Assembly: GCF_000327385.1 (NCBI RefSeq)
Contig: NW_008706746.1
Location: 856,366 to 920,365, forward strand
Origin: Lottia gigantea
Taxonomy: Eukaryota; Mollusca; Gastropoda; Lottiidae
DNA: 64,000 nucleotides
Direction: 5' to 3'
Every line of letters starts with the position of its first letter. Within the stretch, counting starts at the first letter, position 1. Position numbers and translations under genes: made by a program. Below are positions 25,201 to 40,200 of this stretch, piece by piece. The notes under the pieces were generated by a model, which was not told the origin of the DNA, made no database searches, and saw only the letters and a program-made list of their open reading frames with translations.

Positions 25201-28200
25201 CATTTAAGAAATCAATGAAAGGAATGCCACTGTTCCCAAAAGCAGTGGGCATTGCATCAGAATTTTCTCTTTTTTGTATTAGTTAGATGTTATTCCCCTA
25301 GACTGTCTCATCTCACAGGATCATTATTTGTAAGGCTGTAAGAATTTTCATCCGATTGTCTATAGAAATGACTACAACTAGAAACTAGATATTCTTTGAT
25401 TAGGGTTTGACCATCCCAAGTTGATGCTGCCTTTTCGGACAATCAGATTTAATTAAGACTATATCTAAGTATTTGAAAATATTGAACTTAATACTATATA
25501 AATATTATACAATAATAAAATATTTTCACTGTATATCATATGTATTTTCAGGCCAATGAACAACATAGAAGATTTGATGATTTATTGTGTATCTGTCGTC
25601 AAGTCAATCCTCAACTTGATATTTCTTACTTCGTTAAATTTATAGCTCAAGATATTCCTACTCACCAATTATCTTATCATAACTTCCAACCAGCCGACCC
25701 TAATTCAGAGGTAAGTTATATAACTTCCAACCAGCCGACCCTAATTCAGAGGTAAGTAATATAACTTCCAACCAGCCGACCCTAATTCAGAGGTAAGTTA
25801 TATAACTTCCAACCAGTCAACCCTAATTCAGAGGTAAGTTATATAACCTCCAACCAGTCAACCCTAATTCAGAGGTAAGTTCTATAACTTCCAACCAGTC
25901 AACCCTAATTCAGAGGTAAGTTACATAAATTCCAACCAGCCGACCCTAATTCAGAGGTAAGTTCTATAACTTCCAACCAGCCGACCCTAATTCAGAGGTA
26001 AGTTCTATAACTTCCAACCAGCCGACCCCAATTCAGAGGTAAGTTATCCACCTTCTGGCTTTAAAATAGAGGTAAATTATCAACCAGCCAATCCAGAGGT
26101 TAGTTATAAACCTTTTGGCCCTAATATAGAGGTAGGTTGCATACAACTTGCAATAAGCCAACCTTAGTTCACAGGTAAGTTATCAACCCACTTACCCCAA
26201 TATGGAGGTACGTTCTACAGCTTCCAACAAAATGACCCTTATTAAGTGGTAGGTCATCAACCTATTGAGCCTAATTTGGAGATAAGTCATCAATCTACTG
26301 TTGATCTTAATATCCCTTTGAGTGCTGACATACTTTAGTCCATAGCTCACTGAAGCCAAAATCTCCCAGACCGTGGCATGTTAGTATTAGTTAGAAAGAT
26401 TTTTATGATTTATCCATGCTTCAATTGCTGTGAGGTGGCCCTGAGCATAAGGTAAGTTGCATAGAACTAGCATTTAGCAAACCAGAGGTAAGTTCTATAA
26501 CTTCCAACCGACTTTCTCTAAAAACTGTAATTGATCAACCAGCTGGCATTAATACAGAGGCAAATTCTTTTACTTTTAACTAGCTGAATCTAACTCAGAG
26601 GTTGTCTTTGTCTATTGAATGCTTACAATTGAATTCTACATTCAGAAGTAAGAATTGTTTCTACCTCTCAAATAAAGAATTGTATGTATTATACTCTACA
26701 TTGTAGTTACTCCCCTTTATATTTATAATATTTAACAGTATGTATTGTCTGTTGCTGTGAAGACTATACACATTTATACGAAGTTACAAATACTTGAATT
26801 GAAATTGAATAAAAACTTTTTGGATAACTTATTTCTGTTTCCAATTTTAAGTTTTCAAACTGTATGAAAATGCATCTAAAAGATGCAAACCCAACTTTTT
26901 CTTCATCTTGACAAACTTTCCCTCATTGCACACTGCATGACTGGATGGCATTATCCTGGTGTAAGATTTTTAAATCTTGTTTTTTATATTTTCAGTTATC
27001 TATGCAGAATCAGTTAATATTTGATCGAGGTACAGAAAATTCTCTGAAAGAACAGCGTCTGGTTCTTCAACGTGAAGGAATCGGTCTGGCATCGTACATG
27101 AAACAGAACCAGGATACTACTAATACACTCATTAACGTCTGTCAAAGGTAGGCAACTCTGTTTTATGTCATTGGTCATTGATGAAGGAGCAGAAAATTGA
27201 AACTATCTGTAAGGCAAACTTTTTCTTTATGCTTTCTTCATTGTTTCCATGATTTTGTTCAGAAGCAAGATCTAGATAATACAGTAAGAGCTGAAAATTT
27301 TGAAAAGTTTTTAAGTCCCACATTTTATATTATATTATATTATTGTTTTGTCTAAGATTTTTCTGATAGCTGCTTAAAAATGTATCTATTGGACCCCCAC
27401 AGCCCCATTTTCTATGCCTAACACCTTCATATGATGAACTTTGCTTTTGACATATCAATAAAGAGATCACTTCTATCTATATCAGTGTTCACTTATGCAT
27501 ACACAAAATTGCATCATTTCAGCCAATGAGAAAACACTTTAATTTAAGGTTTATGGAAATTAGAATTGAAATATCCATAGACTTTGATGATAATGGACTG
27601 ATGGTGTTCTGCTATAAACCCATTTCACTCGTTTCATTTCTCCTACTACATTAACTATGAATTCCTACACAATCCTTCTTATCTAAGTGAAACTGTACAA
27701 TTGTTCCATTGAAAACCCTTGTCACTCCCTTGCTGTCTATATTTCTACATGTGATACTGTCATTTGATTACTCCACCTATAATATGCAAAATGAATTCGA
27801 GACATATGTTGAAACCATTATAAAAATTAAAGATTGATGTCAGGCTTTTACAATAGAACAGAAAAGTTTATTTAGTTGATAAAAGGACACTGATCAAATG
27901 GGGTTTTCAAGTGAGGGCAACCTTGACAGTGTTGTTACCTGGCCTCAGGATAACAAAACGTTTCTCATTCTACTTTAACACCAAGGAAAGGTAAAAATCA
28001 CAAGCAAAATGGTGTACAAGGAATAAATTGATGTACATGTCGTTGTTTCTTTAATACGATCAGTAATGTTTCTGAAATAGCTGTTTCAAGTACGAGTAAA
28101 ATCTCAGCCAAGTATAAAAAAGGTTAGTGGTTCAGGAGAGCCACTGATCCACATGGCATCATGCATCTTGCTGGGGATTTTTCTTGTCAGGTTTAAGGAT

Positions 28201-31200
28201 CCCTTACTTTATATCAAACCTCAAAAAGATGGAATTTCTTCTAGCAAAAGAAGACAATTATTTTCCCAACTATTAGCATATTGTGTTGACATTTGTAAGT
28301 TGATTATTTTTATTGATCAGTCTGTAACTGTCTACAGAGTCTTGTTATTATAGTCTACCTACTGACACAGTTCTAGGAAAGAAGTTCGATTGTCGACTGA
28401 TAAGGAATACCCCCTCCCCCTCCATAACATACTATCTTGATCAGGAATTATCTGTCTCAAACAGTCTAATGATGCAATTATATGATATTCAATAAAGCTA
28501 TGAAAAATATAACTTTCAGCCACCCCTTAGCTCTTACTCTATAATATTAAAAAAACAGCCCTTTTATCTGTGCCAGTGTACTTTTATGAAAGGAAATTGT
28601 TACTATTTTTAATAAGCTCTGATAAAATAGGTATTGTGCTGAATTGTGTTTGCTACACAGGGCATGTTGAATATTTCAGAGCATCTGATCTGATCTGTGA
28701 CTAAGTTTGTCTAATCACAATCCCTTTGCAGAGTTCACACATTCAATGTTGCTGGGTATATTTCTTGAATGATTAAAGAAACAATAGTTTTTTTGTCTCT
28801 AACTGGATGACATTTATCAATAATAGTTGAAGCAGCTTAGTGTTGATAATTATATTGTGGTAATTGCCTGTAATTAATATTATTAGTAATTATCCCCTAA
28901 TTAATCTAAACTATCAGCTAATTGTCCTCTAGTAAATAATTATATGACTTCAACAATGTTTTACAATCTCTTAAATCTCTCTCCCAGAAATTTTTTCTAG
29001 ACATTAAATTAAATAAATTGAGTCTACACCCTGCGTTTCTGGTCCTGATGGGCAAATGAAGATGGGAGGCCTGTAGTAAAGTTTAATTTTACCAGGAAAA
29101 TATTCTGATGAACAAGACTGTCAATATCAAGATAGATAGTTTTGGAACCATATTCTTGCTTTCCATTTTTGGACAATTTGCATATGGGCAAGTAAGGCAG
29201 TTGCTGAGTATGAACAAGATTCAACAATTGAAGTATAAACAAAATAAACAAGAGAGTTTTTTTCAGTTATATTCAAGTTAGGTCATTTTTGGTCCAATTG
29301 AAAACATAACAATGAGCAGACCACTTTACTTCAAATACAAATATGATTTAAAACAAACAATTTGATCTTATTCTGTCCATTACTGTTTACACCACCTGGA
29401 AATAAAGGAGACTTATCTTTATCTAGTTTCCTCTAGGTGTTAAGTAAAATATAATAATTCTACGATAGAAAAGCACCTGTAAGAACTAAGACAAGTGAGG
29501 TTGGAAGAGTTCCAAGTTAAAATTGTTATAATTGATACACAAGGGAAATTATCGCCGAGTCTTTGTGAACCCTGGGTCGTGTAATCAAAATATTACTATT
29601 ATTATTATAATATATTAGTTCTGTTGCAGAGTGGTTTAAAACAACTGACGTCATGTTGCCACATTTACATTCATGAATTGAACATTTGCATTTTGATGTT
29701 GTTTTGTTATATGTGTATAAATGTTTGTCTAGGATGCCTGGTAACATCAAGTATCGATACACGACCACACAATACGATGTGCATATTGTAATATGATACA
29801 TATTTATATTACTAGTTGTTGATACAGCTCAAATTCAGTTATCTGTATAGATGCACAAAACGTTGCTTTAAATGCTGATACAATGCTGATACAGATCTGT
29901 TTCAGCTATCTGTATAGTAGTCTGAATATGTAATATACTAGCTTATATAGCTCAATTTCTGCTATCTGTATAGTAGTCAAACTATTTACTTTACCAGCTC
30001 ATAGAACTCAATTTCAGCTATCTGTATAGTAGTCAAACTATTTACTTTACCAGCTGATAGTGCTCAATTTCTGCTATCTGTATAGTAGTCAAACTATTTA
30101 CTTTACCAGTTGATAGTACTCAATTTCAGCTATCTGTACAGTGGTCAAAATATTTACTTTACCAGCTGATAGTACTCAATTTCAGCTATCTGTACAGTGG
30201 TCAAAATATTTACTTTACCAGCTGATAGTACTCAATTTCAGCTATCTGTACAGTGGTCAAAATATTTACTCTACCAGCTGATAGTGCCTAATTTCAGCTA
30301 TCTGTACAGTGGTCAAAATATTTACTTTACCAGCTGATAGTACTCAATTTCAGCTATCTGTACAGTGGTCAAAATATTTACTCTACCAGCTGAGAGTGCC
30401 CAATTTCAGCTATCTGTACAGTGGTCAAAATATTTACTCTACCAGCTGATAATGCCCAATTTCAGCTATCTGTACTGTGGTCAACATATTTACTTTACCA
30501 GTTGATAGAACTCAGTCTAAGCTATCTGTATTGTCATGTTAATATTTATCATACTAGCTGATAATGAGCTATTTAAGCTATCTGTACAGTGGTCAAAATA
30601 TTTACTTTACCAGCTGATAGAACTCAATTTCAGCTATCAGTATTGTCATCTAAATATTTACGATACCAGCTGATAATGCGTTATATAAGCTATCTGTATA
30701 GTCATCTCAATATTTTCTTTACCAGCTGATACATCTCCATGTCAGCTATCTGTATAATTGTGTAAATATTTACTTTACCAGCTATCTGTATAGTGGTCTA
30801 AATATTTGTTATACCTGCTGATATAGCTCAATTTAAGCTATCTGTATAGCTGGCTAAATTATGTACAGGTACTCTACCAACTGATACAGCGTCATTTCAA
30901 CTAATCTGTATGAATCTGGACCTAATCACGTCAAAACGAAACCAAACTCACACCTGCATCGTGTTTCTTCTAATGTAACGTGTACATGATTTTAACCTTT
31001 CGTTCAAAAATTGTTAATGTGTAGGGAATTGTGCGATAGAATGGTGTATGAATACCAGATGATAACTCGCGTTAAACCACAATAAATACAGCGATAATGA
31101 GTGTTAGGAAACTCAATTCTCGACTTATCCAGATTATTGTCTGGTTTCCAATGGTTAACACATTTCATAGTGTTTAGCTAGTAATAGATGTATAGCTAAC

Positions 31201-34200
31201 ATCTGACTTGGCTGGGGTGGGGCAGTTCCTCGGGGTGGGTCATACCCCTTGTCTTCTGATTTACTTCTATTTTTGTAAACATTTACAACTGACTAGCATT
31301 TCTCTATGGTGAATGATGAGGAATAAGAGAGTTTGTATGGGGCATTTTAATGCTGGTGGTTGAATAATAGGGGTGAGATGAAGGTAAATTGTTTAATGTT
31401 CAGGACAGTGACATTAGCCTTCTTTATCAAGGAATCTTGAACCTGCACAGCTTGAAGCATATTTTCCGGTCCAAGGACTAGGCACTTGTTTCCTGAAGGC
31501 CTCTTTGTAGTCACTAGGTATTCAGGTTGTAGGCTAATATAAGAAATTTTATGCTTGAAGCTTCTCTTTTTCATCCGTTTCTAAGAAATTTCTGTAATTT
31601 TGAAATAAATAGACAGCTATAAATATTTATGTTGTTTTCATGATTGAAATGGAAGAACTATGTTGTATGAAGTACTACTAAAATGAAAATTTTGCCTCTT
31701 TATGTTGTTTATCTAAGATACGGGTCATTTCCAGTTGAAATGGAAATAAATGGGAGAAAAAAGAAAGAAAAATAAATAAAGGTTAGAGGAAGCATCAGGT
31801 GTTAACAGAAACAACAAAATTAACCTAAAACTCACCTTAACACTGTTAATAAAGAAAATAGTTGTGTTTCGATATGGCCAATTCTGTTTAATTGTCTAAA
31901 GTTTTATAGTTGATAGTCCCAATCAGTTAGATATTGAAATAAAATAAAATAAACTGTCCAGACAAAATTTCCCTGTATTTCATTGCACAAAATTAGTACT
32001 GCCTGAATACCTTGTGACTACTACAAAGACTCAAAAAGGCCTACAGGAAACAAGTACCAAATCTAGTGGAAAAGCAGGATGTAAATCTATATTTCTCTTG
32101 TTTGAAATGATATAGATCTCTAGTCAAAAATGTCTGGTAAATACAGCCAAATCAATAGTCCAGAGCTCTATTCAGACAAAACTGGTAAATACAGTCACAT
32201 CAACAGTCTAGAGCTTGAGTCAGACATGACTGGTAAATATAACCAAATCAACAATCTAGAGCTCTGGCCAGATGTGACTGGTAAATATAACCAAATCAAC
32301 AATCTAGAGCTCTAGCCGGATGTGACTGGTAAATATAACCAAATCAGCAGTCTAGAGCTCTAGTCAGATATGACTGGTAAATATAACCAAATCAACAATC
32401 TAGAGCTCTAGCCAGATGTGACGGGTAAATATAACCAAATCAACAGTCTAGAGCTCTAGCCAGATGTGACGGGTAAATATAACCAAATCAGCAGTCTAGA
32501 GCTCTAGTCAGACATGACTGGTAAATATAACCAAATCTACAATCTAGAGCTCTAGCCAGATGTGACAGGTAAATATAACCAAATCAACAGCCTAAAGCTC
32601 TAGCCAAATGTGACAAGTAAATACAGCCTTATGAAGGTCAGACATGCGGGATATAGGGTCAAATCAACAGTCTAGAGGTAGTCAGGCATTACTGGTAAAT
32701 GTGGTGAATCATCATCCCTGATCTTATCAACTTACCAGCTTGTGAGATGTTATCTAGGCTTTGTAAGTTAATAAAAAAAAAAAAAAATTTCTCACTTATC
32801 TTCTCAAACCACGATAATCAAAGTGTTTTCAGATTAATTTATCAGAATCAAGATGAAAAACCATCTCTGTTACATTTTACAGGAATAGGTTTATTTTTCA
32901 ATCAAGAAATTTTTAACTTCCAAAATCTCAAGAAGAATGAATAAAGGCCAACAGATAGACAGGATCTTTGAGTACCTTATAAATTGGGCAATAAGCAACT
33001 GATAGACAGGATCTTTGAGTACCTTATAGTTTGGGCAATAAGCAACTGAAAAGTCAAGTTTTTTTAATTTAAAAATAATTTCAAGAGGTTTGATCTAAGA
33101 TCAACAGGTTAACAGGATCCTGGAGAATCTAAGTTATTCTCCTTGTAATATCATTATTATGAGGTTTGACCAAGTAAAAGCTGGACCTGGTAGACAATCC
33201 TTAAAAAATGTTAGTTGTTATCCTTATAAGACCTTGCGTAGAGGTTGACAAAAGACCTAAAAGTAGACAGAATCCTGGAGAATCTAAGTTGTTATGTGTA
33301 TAAAATCATTGCCAAGAGGTTTGGCCAAGGACCAGCTGATAGAATGTACCATGAAAATCTAAGATAGTTCAATATGGTTGTTTCTTTTAATGAGTGTTGA
33401 CGCAGGTGGTCAAACTTAATAGAAAATTGTAGAATAACTACCAGTTCTGAATGAGTGGGCATTTTCATATCCTTTCCATGTTTTGGCTAATGATTATGTT
33501 TTGAAGACTTGAAAAGTAATCAAATATACCTTGAAGTTGTTGTTTCAATCTGCGCCAAGAGATAGAATCTGCTTCATTAAGTTTGAAGGATGAAGTAAGA
33601 TGTTCTATCAACAAGTTACAAGTCAAATTCTTGTTTTTACACTCTTTTTGTAAATTAAATGAAGTTTTACATCTTACTTTTCTACACCTAATGGACAAAA
33701 ATGGGGTTTATATCCAACTGTTCTATTCCTTATTGGACTAATGAAATAAAATGGGGTTAATATCCTACTGTTCTATTCCTTATTGGACTAATGAAATAAA
33801 ATGGGGTTAATATCCTACTGTTCTGTTCCTTATTGGACTAATGAAATAAAATGGGGTTAATATCCTACTGTTCTATTCCTTATTGGACTAATGAAATAGA
33901 ATGGGGTTAATATCCTACTGTTATATTCCTTATTGGACTAATGAAATAAAATGGGGTTAATATCCTACTGTTCTATTCCTTATTGGACTAATGAAATAAA
34001 ATGGGGTTAATATCCTACTGTTCTGTTCCTTAATGGACTAATGAAATAAAATGGGGTTAATATCCTACTGTTCTATTCCTTATTGGACTAATGAAATAAA
34101 ATGGTGTTTTATATCCTACTGTTCTATTCCTTATTGGACTAATGAAATAGAATGGGGTTAATATCCTACTGTTCTGTTCCTTATTGGACTAATGAAATAA

Positions 34201-37200
34201 AATGGTGTTTTACATCCTACTGTTCTATTCCTTATTGGACTAATGAAATAAAATGGGGTTTTACATCCTACTGTTCTGTTCCTTATTGGACTAATGAAAT
34301 AAAATGGGGTTAATATCCTACTGTTATATTCCTTATTGGACTAATGAAATAAAATGGGGTTAATATCCTACTGTTCTGTTCCTTATTGGACTAATGAAAT
34401 AAAATGGGGTTAATATCCTACTGTTCTATTCCTTATTGGACTAATGAAATAAAATGGGGTTAATATCCTACTGTTCTGTTCCTTATTGGACTAATGAAAT
34501 AAAATGGGGTTAATATCCTACTGTTCTATTCCTTATTGGACTAATGAAATAAAATGGGGTTAATATCCTACTGTTCTGTTCCTTATTGGACTAATGAAAT
34601 AAAATGGGGTTAATATCCTACTGTTCTATTCCTTATTGGACTAATGAAATAAAATGGGGTTAATATCCTACTGTTCTGTTCCTTATTGGACTAATGAAAT
34701 AAAATGGGGTTAATATCCTACTGTTCTGTTCCTTATTGGACTAATGAAGTAAAATGGGGTTAATATCCTACTGTTCTGTTCCTTATTGGACTAATGAAAT
34801 AAAATGGGGTTAATATCCTACTGTTCTATTCCTTATTGGACTAATGAAGTAAAATGGGGTTAATATCCTACTGTTCTATTCCTTATTGGACTAATGAAAT
34901 AAAATGGGGTTTATATCCAACTGTTCTATTCCTTATTGGACTAATGAAATAAAATGGGGTTAATATCCTACTGTTCTATTCCTTATTGGACTAATGAAAT
35001 AAAATGGGGTTAATATCCAACTGTTCTATTCCTTATTGGACTAATGAAATAAAATGGGGTTAATATCCTACTGTTCTATTCCTTATTGGACTAATGAAAT
35101 AAAATGGGGTTAATATCCTACTGTTCTATTCCTTATTGGACTAATGAAATAAAATGGGGTTTATATCCAACTGTTCTATTCCTTATTGGACTAATGAAAT
35201 AAAATGGGGTTAATATCCTACTGTTCTATTCCTTATTGGACTAATGAAATAAAATGGGGTTAATATCCTACTGTTCTATTCCTTATTGGACTAATGAAAT
35301 AAAATGGGGTTAATATCCTACTGTTCTATTCCTTATTGGACTAATGAAATAAAATGGGGTTTACATCCTACTGTTCTATTCCTTATTGGACTAATGAAAT
35401 AAAATGGGGTTTGTATCCTACTGTTCTATTCCTTATTGGACTAATGAAATAAAATGGGGTTTGTATCCTACTGTTCTATTCCTTATTGGACTAATGAAAT
35501 AAAATGGGGTTTGTATCCTACTGTTCTATTCCTTAATGGACTAATGAAATAAAATGGTGTTTTACATCCTACTGTTCTATTCCTTATTGGACTAATGAAA
35601 TAGAATGGGGTTAATATCCTACTGTTCTATTCCTTATTGGACTAATGAAATAGAATGGGGTTAATATCCTACTGTTCTGTTCCTTATTGGACTAATGAAA
35701 TAAAATGGTGTTTTACATCCTACTGTTCTATTCCTTATTGGACTAATGAAATAAAATGGTGTTTTACATCCTACTGTTCTGTTCCTTATTGGACTAATGA
35801 AATAGAATGGGGTTAATATCCTACTGTTATATTCCTTATTGGACTAATGAAATAAAATGGGGTTAATATCCTACTGTTCTATTCCTTATTGGACTAATGA
35901 AATAAAATGGGGTTAATATCCTACTGTTCTATTCCTTATTGGACTAATGAAATAAAATGGTGTTTTATATCCTACTGTTCTATTCCTTATTGGACTAATG
36001 AAATAGAATGGGGTTAATATCCTACTGTTATATTCCTTATTGGACTAATGAAATAAAATGGTGTTTTATATCCTACTGTTCTATTCCTTATTGGACTAAT
36101 GAAATAAAATGGGGTTAATATCCTACTGTTATATTCCTTATTGGACTAATGAAATAAAATGGTGTTTTATATCCTACTGTTATATTCCTTATTGGACTAA
36201 TGAAATAAAATGGGGTTAATATCCTACTGTTCTATTCCTTATTGGACTAATGAAATAAAATGGGGTTAATATCCTACTGTTCTATTCCTTAATGGACTAA
36301 TGAAATAAAATGGTGTTTTACATCCTACTGTTCTGTTCCTTATTGGACTAATGAAATAAAATGGTGTTTTATATCCTACTGTTCTGTTCCTTATTGGACT
36401 AATGAAATAGAATGGTGTTTTACATCCTACTGTTCTGTTCCTTAATGGACTAATGAAATAAAATGGGGTTAATATCCTACTGTTCTATTCCTTATTGGAC
36501 TAATGAAATAAAATGGGGTTAATATCCTTCTGTTCTATTCCTTAATGGACTAATGAAATAAAATGGGGTTAATATCCTACTGTTCTATTCCTTATTGGAC
36601 TAATGAAATAAAATGGGGTTTATATCCTACTGTTCTATTCCTTATTGGACTAATGAAATAGAATTACTGTTCTGTGCCCAAAGCTTGTAAGACAGGAAGT
36701 GCTAAAGGTTGTGTGTACAGTCATGGCACAATTTTCCTCATTGCATACTGCATGGTGCTCATTTATTTGTACAACCAAGTGGTAAAAAGTAGGACATAAA
36801 ACTCATTAATTTGTCTTAATGGTCTTGTAGAATTGGATGATAATGACAGTTGTCTGTTCCATCTTACTTTTGTCGTTACAAATGTCAAGGCAAATGTCAA
36901 CAGTGTGATGTCAGTTTATCAGATGCCAAGTCAGTCAGTCAGTGACACGACAGTGTTGAGTGTCATGACGTCAATGCTAAAATAGAAATAGACAGTAATG
37001 GTTTTGGGAATCATGTGATATTTTATCTTTATAGTACAGGCATGATAAGTAAAGAATCACGAGATATATGGATAATCTTTTCTAAATTTATAACTAAATA
37101 TCTAGATATAAAGAAGATTCATATCTGAATTTATTAACTCAATGTTTTACATGTTTATACAGACAGTGTTTTCTAGATATAAAGATGCACCATTTATTAA

Positions 37201-40200
37201 TTTATTAGCTCAATATTTCACATGTAGCCCGATCAAGAGAATGAACTATAACAATATATTAGTGTAAAAAAAAAAATTATGTTGTGCTGCAATCAAGAAT
37301 ATAAGTTATGTGATACAAGTTGTTTCCACTGATTGGGCAGAGAGGATAGGGGAAGTAATTGGGTGATACACTACACGTTCAACATGTTATCGGACAGCTG
37401 TCGGAAATATTGCCTGGAGAAGCAATAGTTTCTCGAGTCCTGACATGAGTGATGCGACAGTTTTAGATGGCGTGACGTAAAGACTGCAGTGAAAATAGAT
37501 CATAAATATGGAAATCCAAAAATAATTTCCCAGAAAATTACAGGCTGTGAATGTTTAAGAATCCCATTAAGAACTGAATCTAAAGTTGTCTTAAGGTAAT
37601 TATCCCTGCTCTAACATGGAGAATCATCTGGAGTTAAATATTTTGATGATGAAGGTCTACAAACAGTTGTACTGTGGCATGGTGATTAAAGTAGTATAAT
37701 ATTTTAATGATGAAGACCTTCCAACTAAAGTTCTAACTTAAAGAATACTGTGTATTAAATTAAACAGTTGTACTATAAAATGTTATAGGGTCTAAATTAG
37801 TAATATTTTAATGAAAAAGAAATTCCAACATATAGAAAATATACTTTATGGTTATATAATAGAAAGAGTTGTACTTTAAAATGTTATTGCGTCTGAAGTG
37901 ATAGTTTTATAGGTCTACAGTTGTACTTTAAATGGTATAGCGTGTAAAGTAATAATGTTTTAATGATAAAGTTGTACATAAAGAAAAATAATTTGGTATA
38001 TGATAGAAAGAGTTGTACTTTGAAATGTTATGGCGTCTGAAGTGATAGTTTTATACGTCTACAGTTGTACTTTAAATGGTATAGCTTGTAAAGTAATAAT
38101 GTTTTAATGATAAAGTTGTACATAAAGAAAAATAATTTGGTATATGATAGAAAGAGTTGTACTTTGAAATGTTGTGGCGTCTAAAGTGATAATGTTTTAT
38201 AGGTCTACACTTGTACTTTAAAATGTTATAGTGTCTAAATTAATAATATTTAAATGGAAAAAAAATTCCATCATACAGAAAGAATACATTGGTTATATGA
38301 TAGTAAACAGTTATGCTTTAAAATGGCATGGCGTGTAGAGTAATAATATTTGAATGTTATTATATGATAAAAGATTAATAGATAATTTTGTTCATTATAA
38401 CAGCCATCTGTTTTATTTCTTTTCTTGTATATTATATTAAATAGGGGTGGAGTGGGGTTTATTTGGGGGGAGGGAACCAATACTGAGTCAACTCTCAGAA
38501 GCACTGGCACAGACATCAGAATATTTCTTACTTTTGAGCAGGATTCGAACCTACAGTACCTGATGGCCCAGTAGATCCACAATCCATTATATTAGAACTT
38601 ATTAGAGATGTTGAGGTCTAAGTGGTTGGGTTGATTTCAAAATTTGTGGAATTATAAAGGTGAAACAGAGCACTGTAATATGAACAATGCATGATAAGGC
38701 CAAGTGTAGTATGTTTTTATGATTAAAAAAACAGGACGGTGAAACATTTATTCAAATCTCTAAAGTAATGAAATTGAATGAAGAAATAGATCTCAGTGGG
38801 AGAGACTTTTTAATATCCTGTGTAGGTCTTCTATAATTCATTGTTTTACGTGCGTGTGTCCAATGCAAAACATCGAAACGGGCTACATGTGTGGTGCAAG
38901 TTTTTATGCAAAAATCCCTATCACATGATAAGGATCAGAACAACCACCTCAGTTTGAGTCAATTAGAAAATCTTAGAATGTGCTGCAAGTCGTACATGCA
39001 CAAAATTGTAATACCTGCAAATCAAAGGAAAAGGTTAGTTAGTTCTAAATTCAGCTTATTTTCTTTGATTTGATCTTCTAAAATGTTTTTTGAGGTTTAT
39101 TTTATAAAAATCTTCACCTGTTGAACGTAAATCTAAATTTCACCTTGACTAAAGGTGAAAATGAAACTATAAAACTGTTGAGATGAGTAGATTCTTACAT
39201 TGATCAAGGCTACAATTTTCTCACCTGTTGGTATATATTTGATGTAGGTTATTATCTTATCTATTATCATCTACCAAACTAACAGTGCAGAATAATCTAA
39301 TTGAACCAATCTTACTACCATCAACTACCTCAGTGATATAAAATCTGCTAGAAGCAGTCGTTAGCTACCAACAACTACCTAGTCTGCGATATCAGCATCT
39401 GATGGAAGCTGACATTAACTTGTCATCTACCAACAACTACCTAGTCTGTGATATCAACATCTTCTGGAAGCAGACGTTAACTTGTCATCTACCAACAACT
39501 ACCTAGTCTGTGATATCAGTATCCACTGGAAGCGAACGTTAACTTGTCATCTACCGACAACTTCCTTGTCTGTGATATCAACATCTGCTGGTAGCAAATG
39601 TTAACTTGTCATCTACCAACAACTACCTAGTCTGTGATATCAGCATCCATTGGAAGCGAACGTTAACTTGTCATCTACCGACAACTTCCTTGTCTGTGAT
39701 ATCAACATCTGCTGGTAGCAAACGTTAACTTGTCATCTACCAACAACTACCTAGTCTGTGATATCAGCATCCACTGGAAGCGAACGTTAACTTGTCATCT
39801 AACAACAAACTACCTAATCTGCGGACATTATCAACAACTGCATAGTTTGTAATATCAGCATCTGCTGGAAGCAGACGTTAACTTGTCATCTGACAACAAA
39901 CTACTTAGTCTGCAATATCAGCATCTGCTGAAAGCGGACATTACCAACAACTACCTAGTCTGCGATATCAGTCCCACATTTATACGTTCACATCTCGTAA
40001 CTCACGTCATTGTTTCCCTTCTAAATAAAGCTTTATTGGGGGTATGTGCCAATTTACTTAATATATTTTAAAATATCTTAGTTTTTATTATTCAAGTTTC
40101 ATGCTGAACAACTTGTTAAAGCTATTACATGAAGTATATGTATGAATTATTGTTGAGCCTTAATTACTTGTATATGTTTTTAAATTAAAACAGTTTCTGT

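Noticed and set aside
32130-32315. Protein with 16-residue repeats (TGKYNQINNLEL)
   Set aside because: It is the 48-bp minisatellite read in one frame; most later units contain stops and there is no splice context.
33465-33698. 77-residue minus-strand frame
   Set aside because: Begins in a SINE tail and then runs through AT-rich intron; no recognisable domain.
33690-36663. CRISPR-like array of regular repeats
   Set aside because: Units are contiguous with no unique spacers, and the genome is eukaryotic.
38520-38590. Functional tRNA gene
   Set aside because: Only the T-arm and box B can be drawn; acceptor and D arms do not pair.
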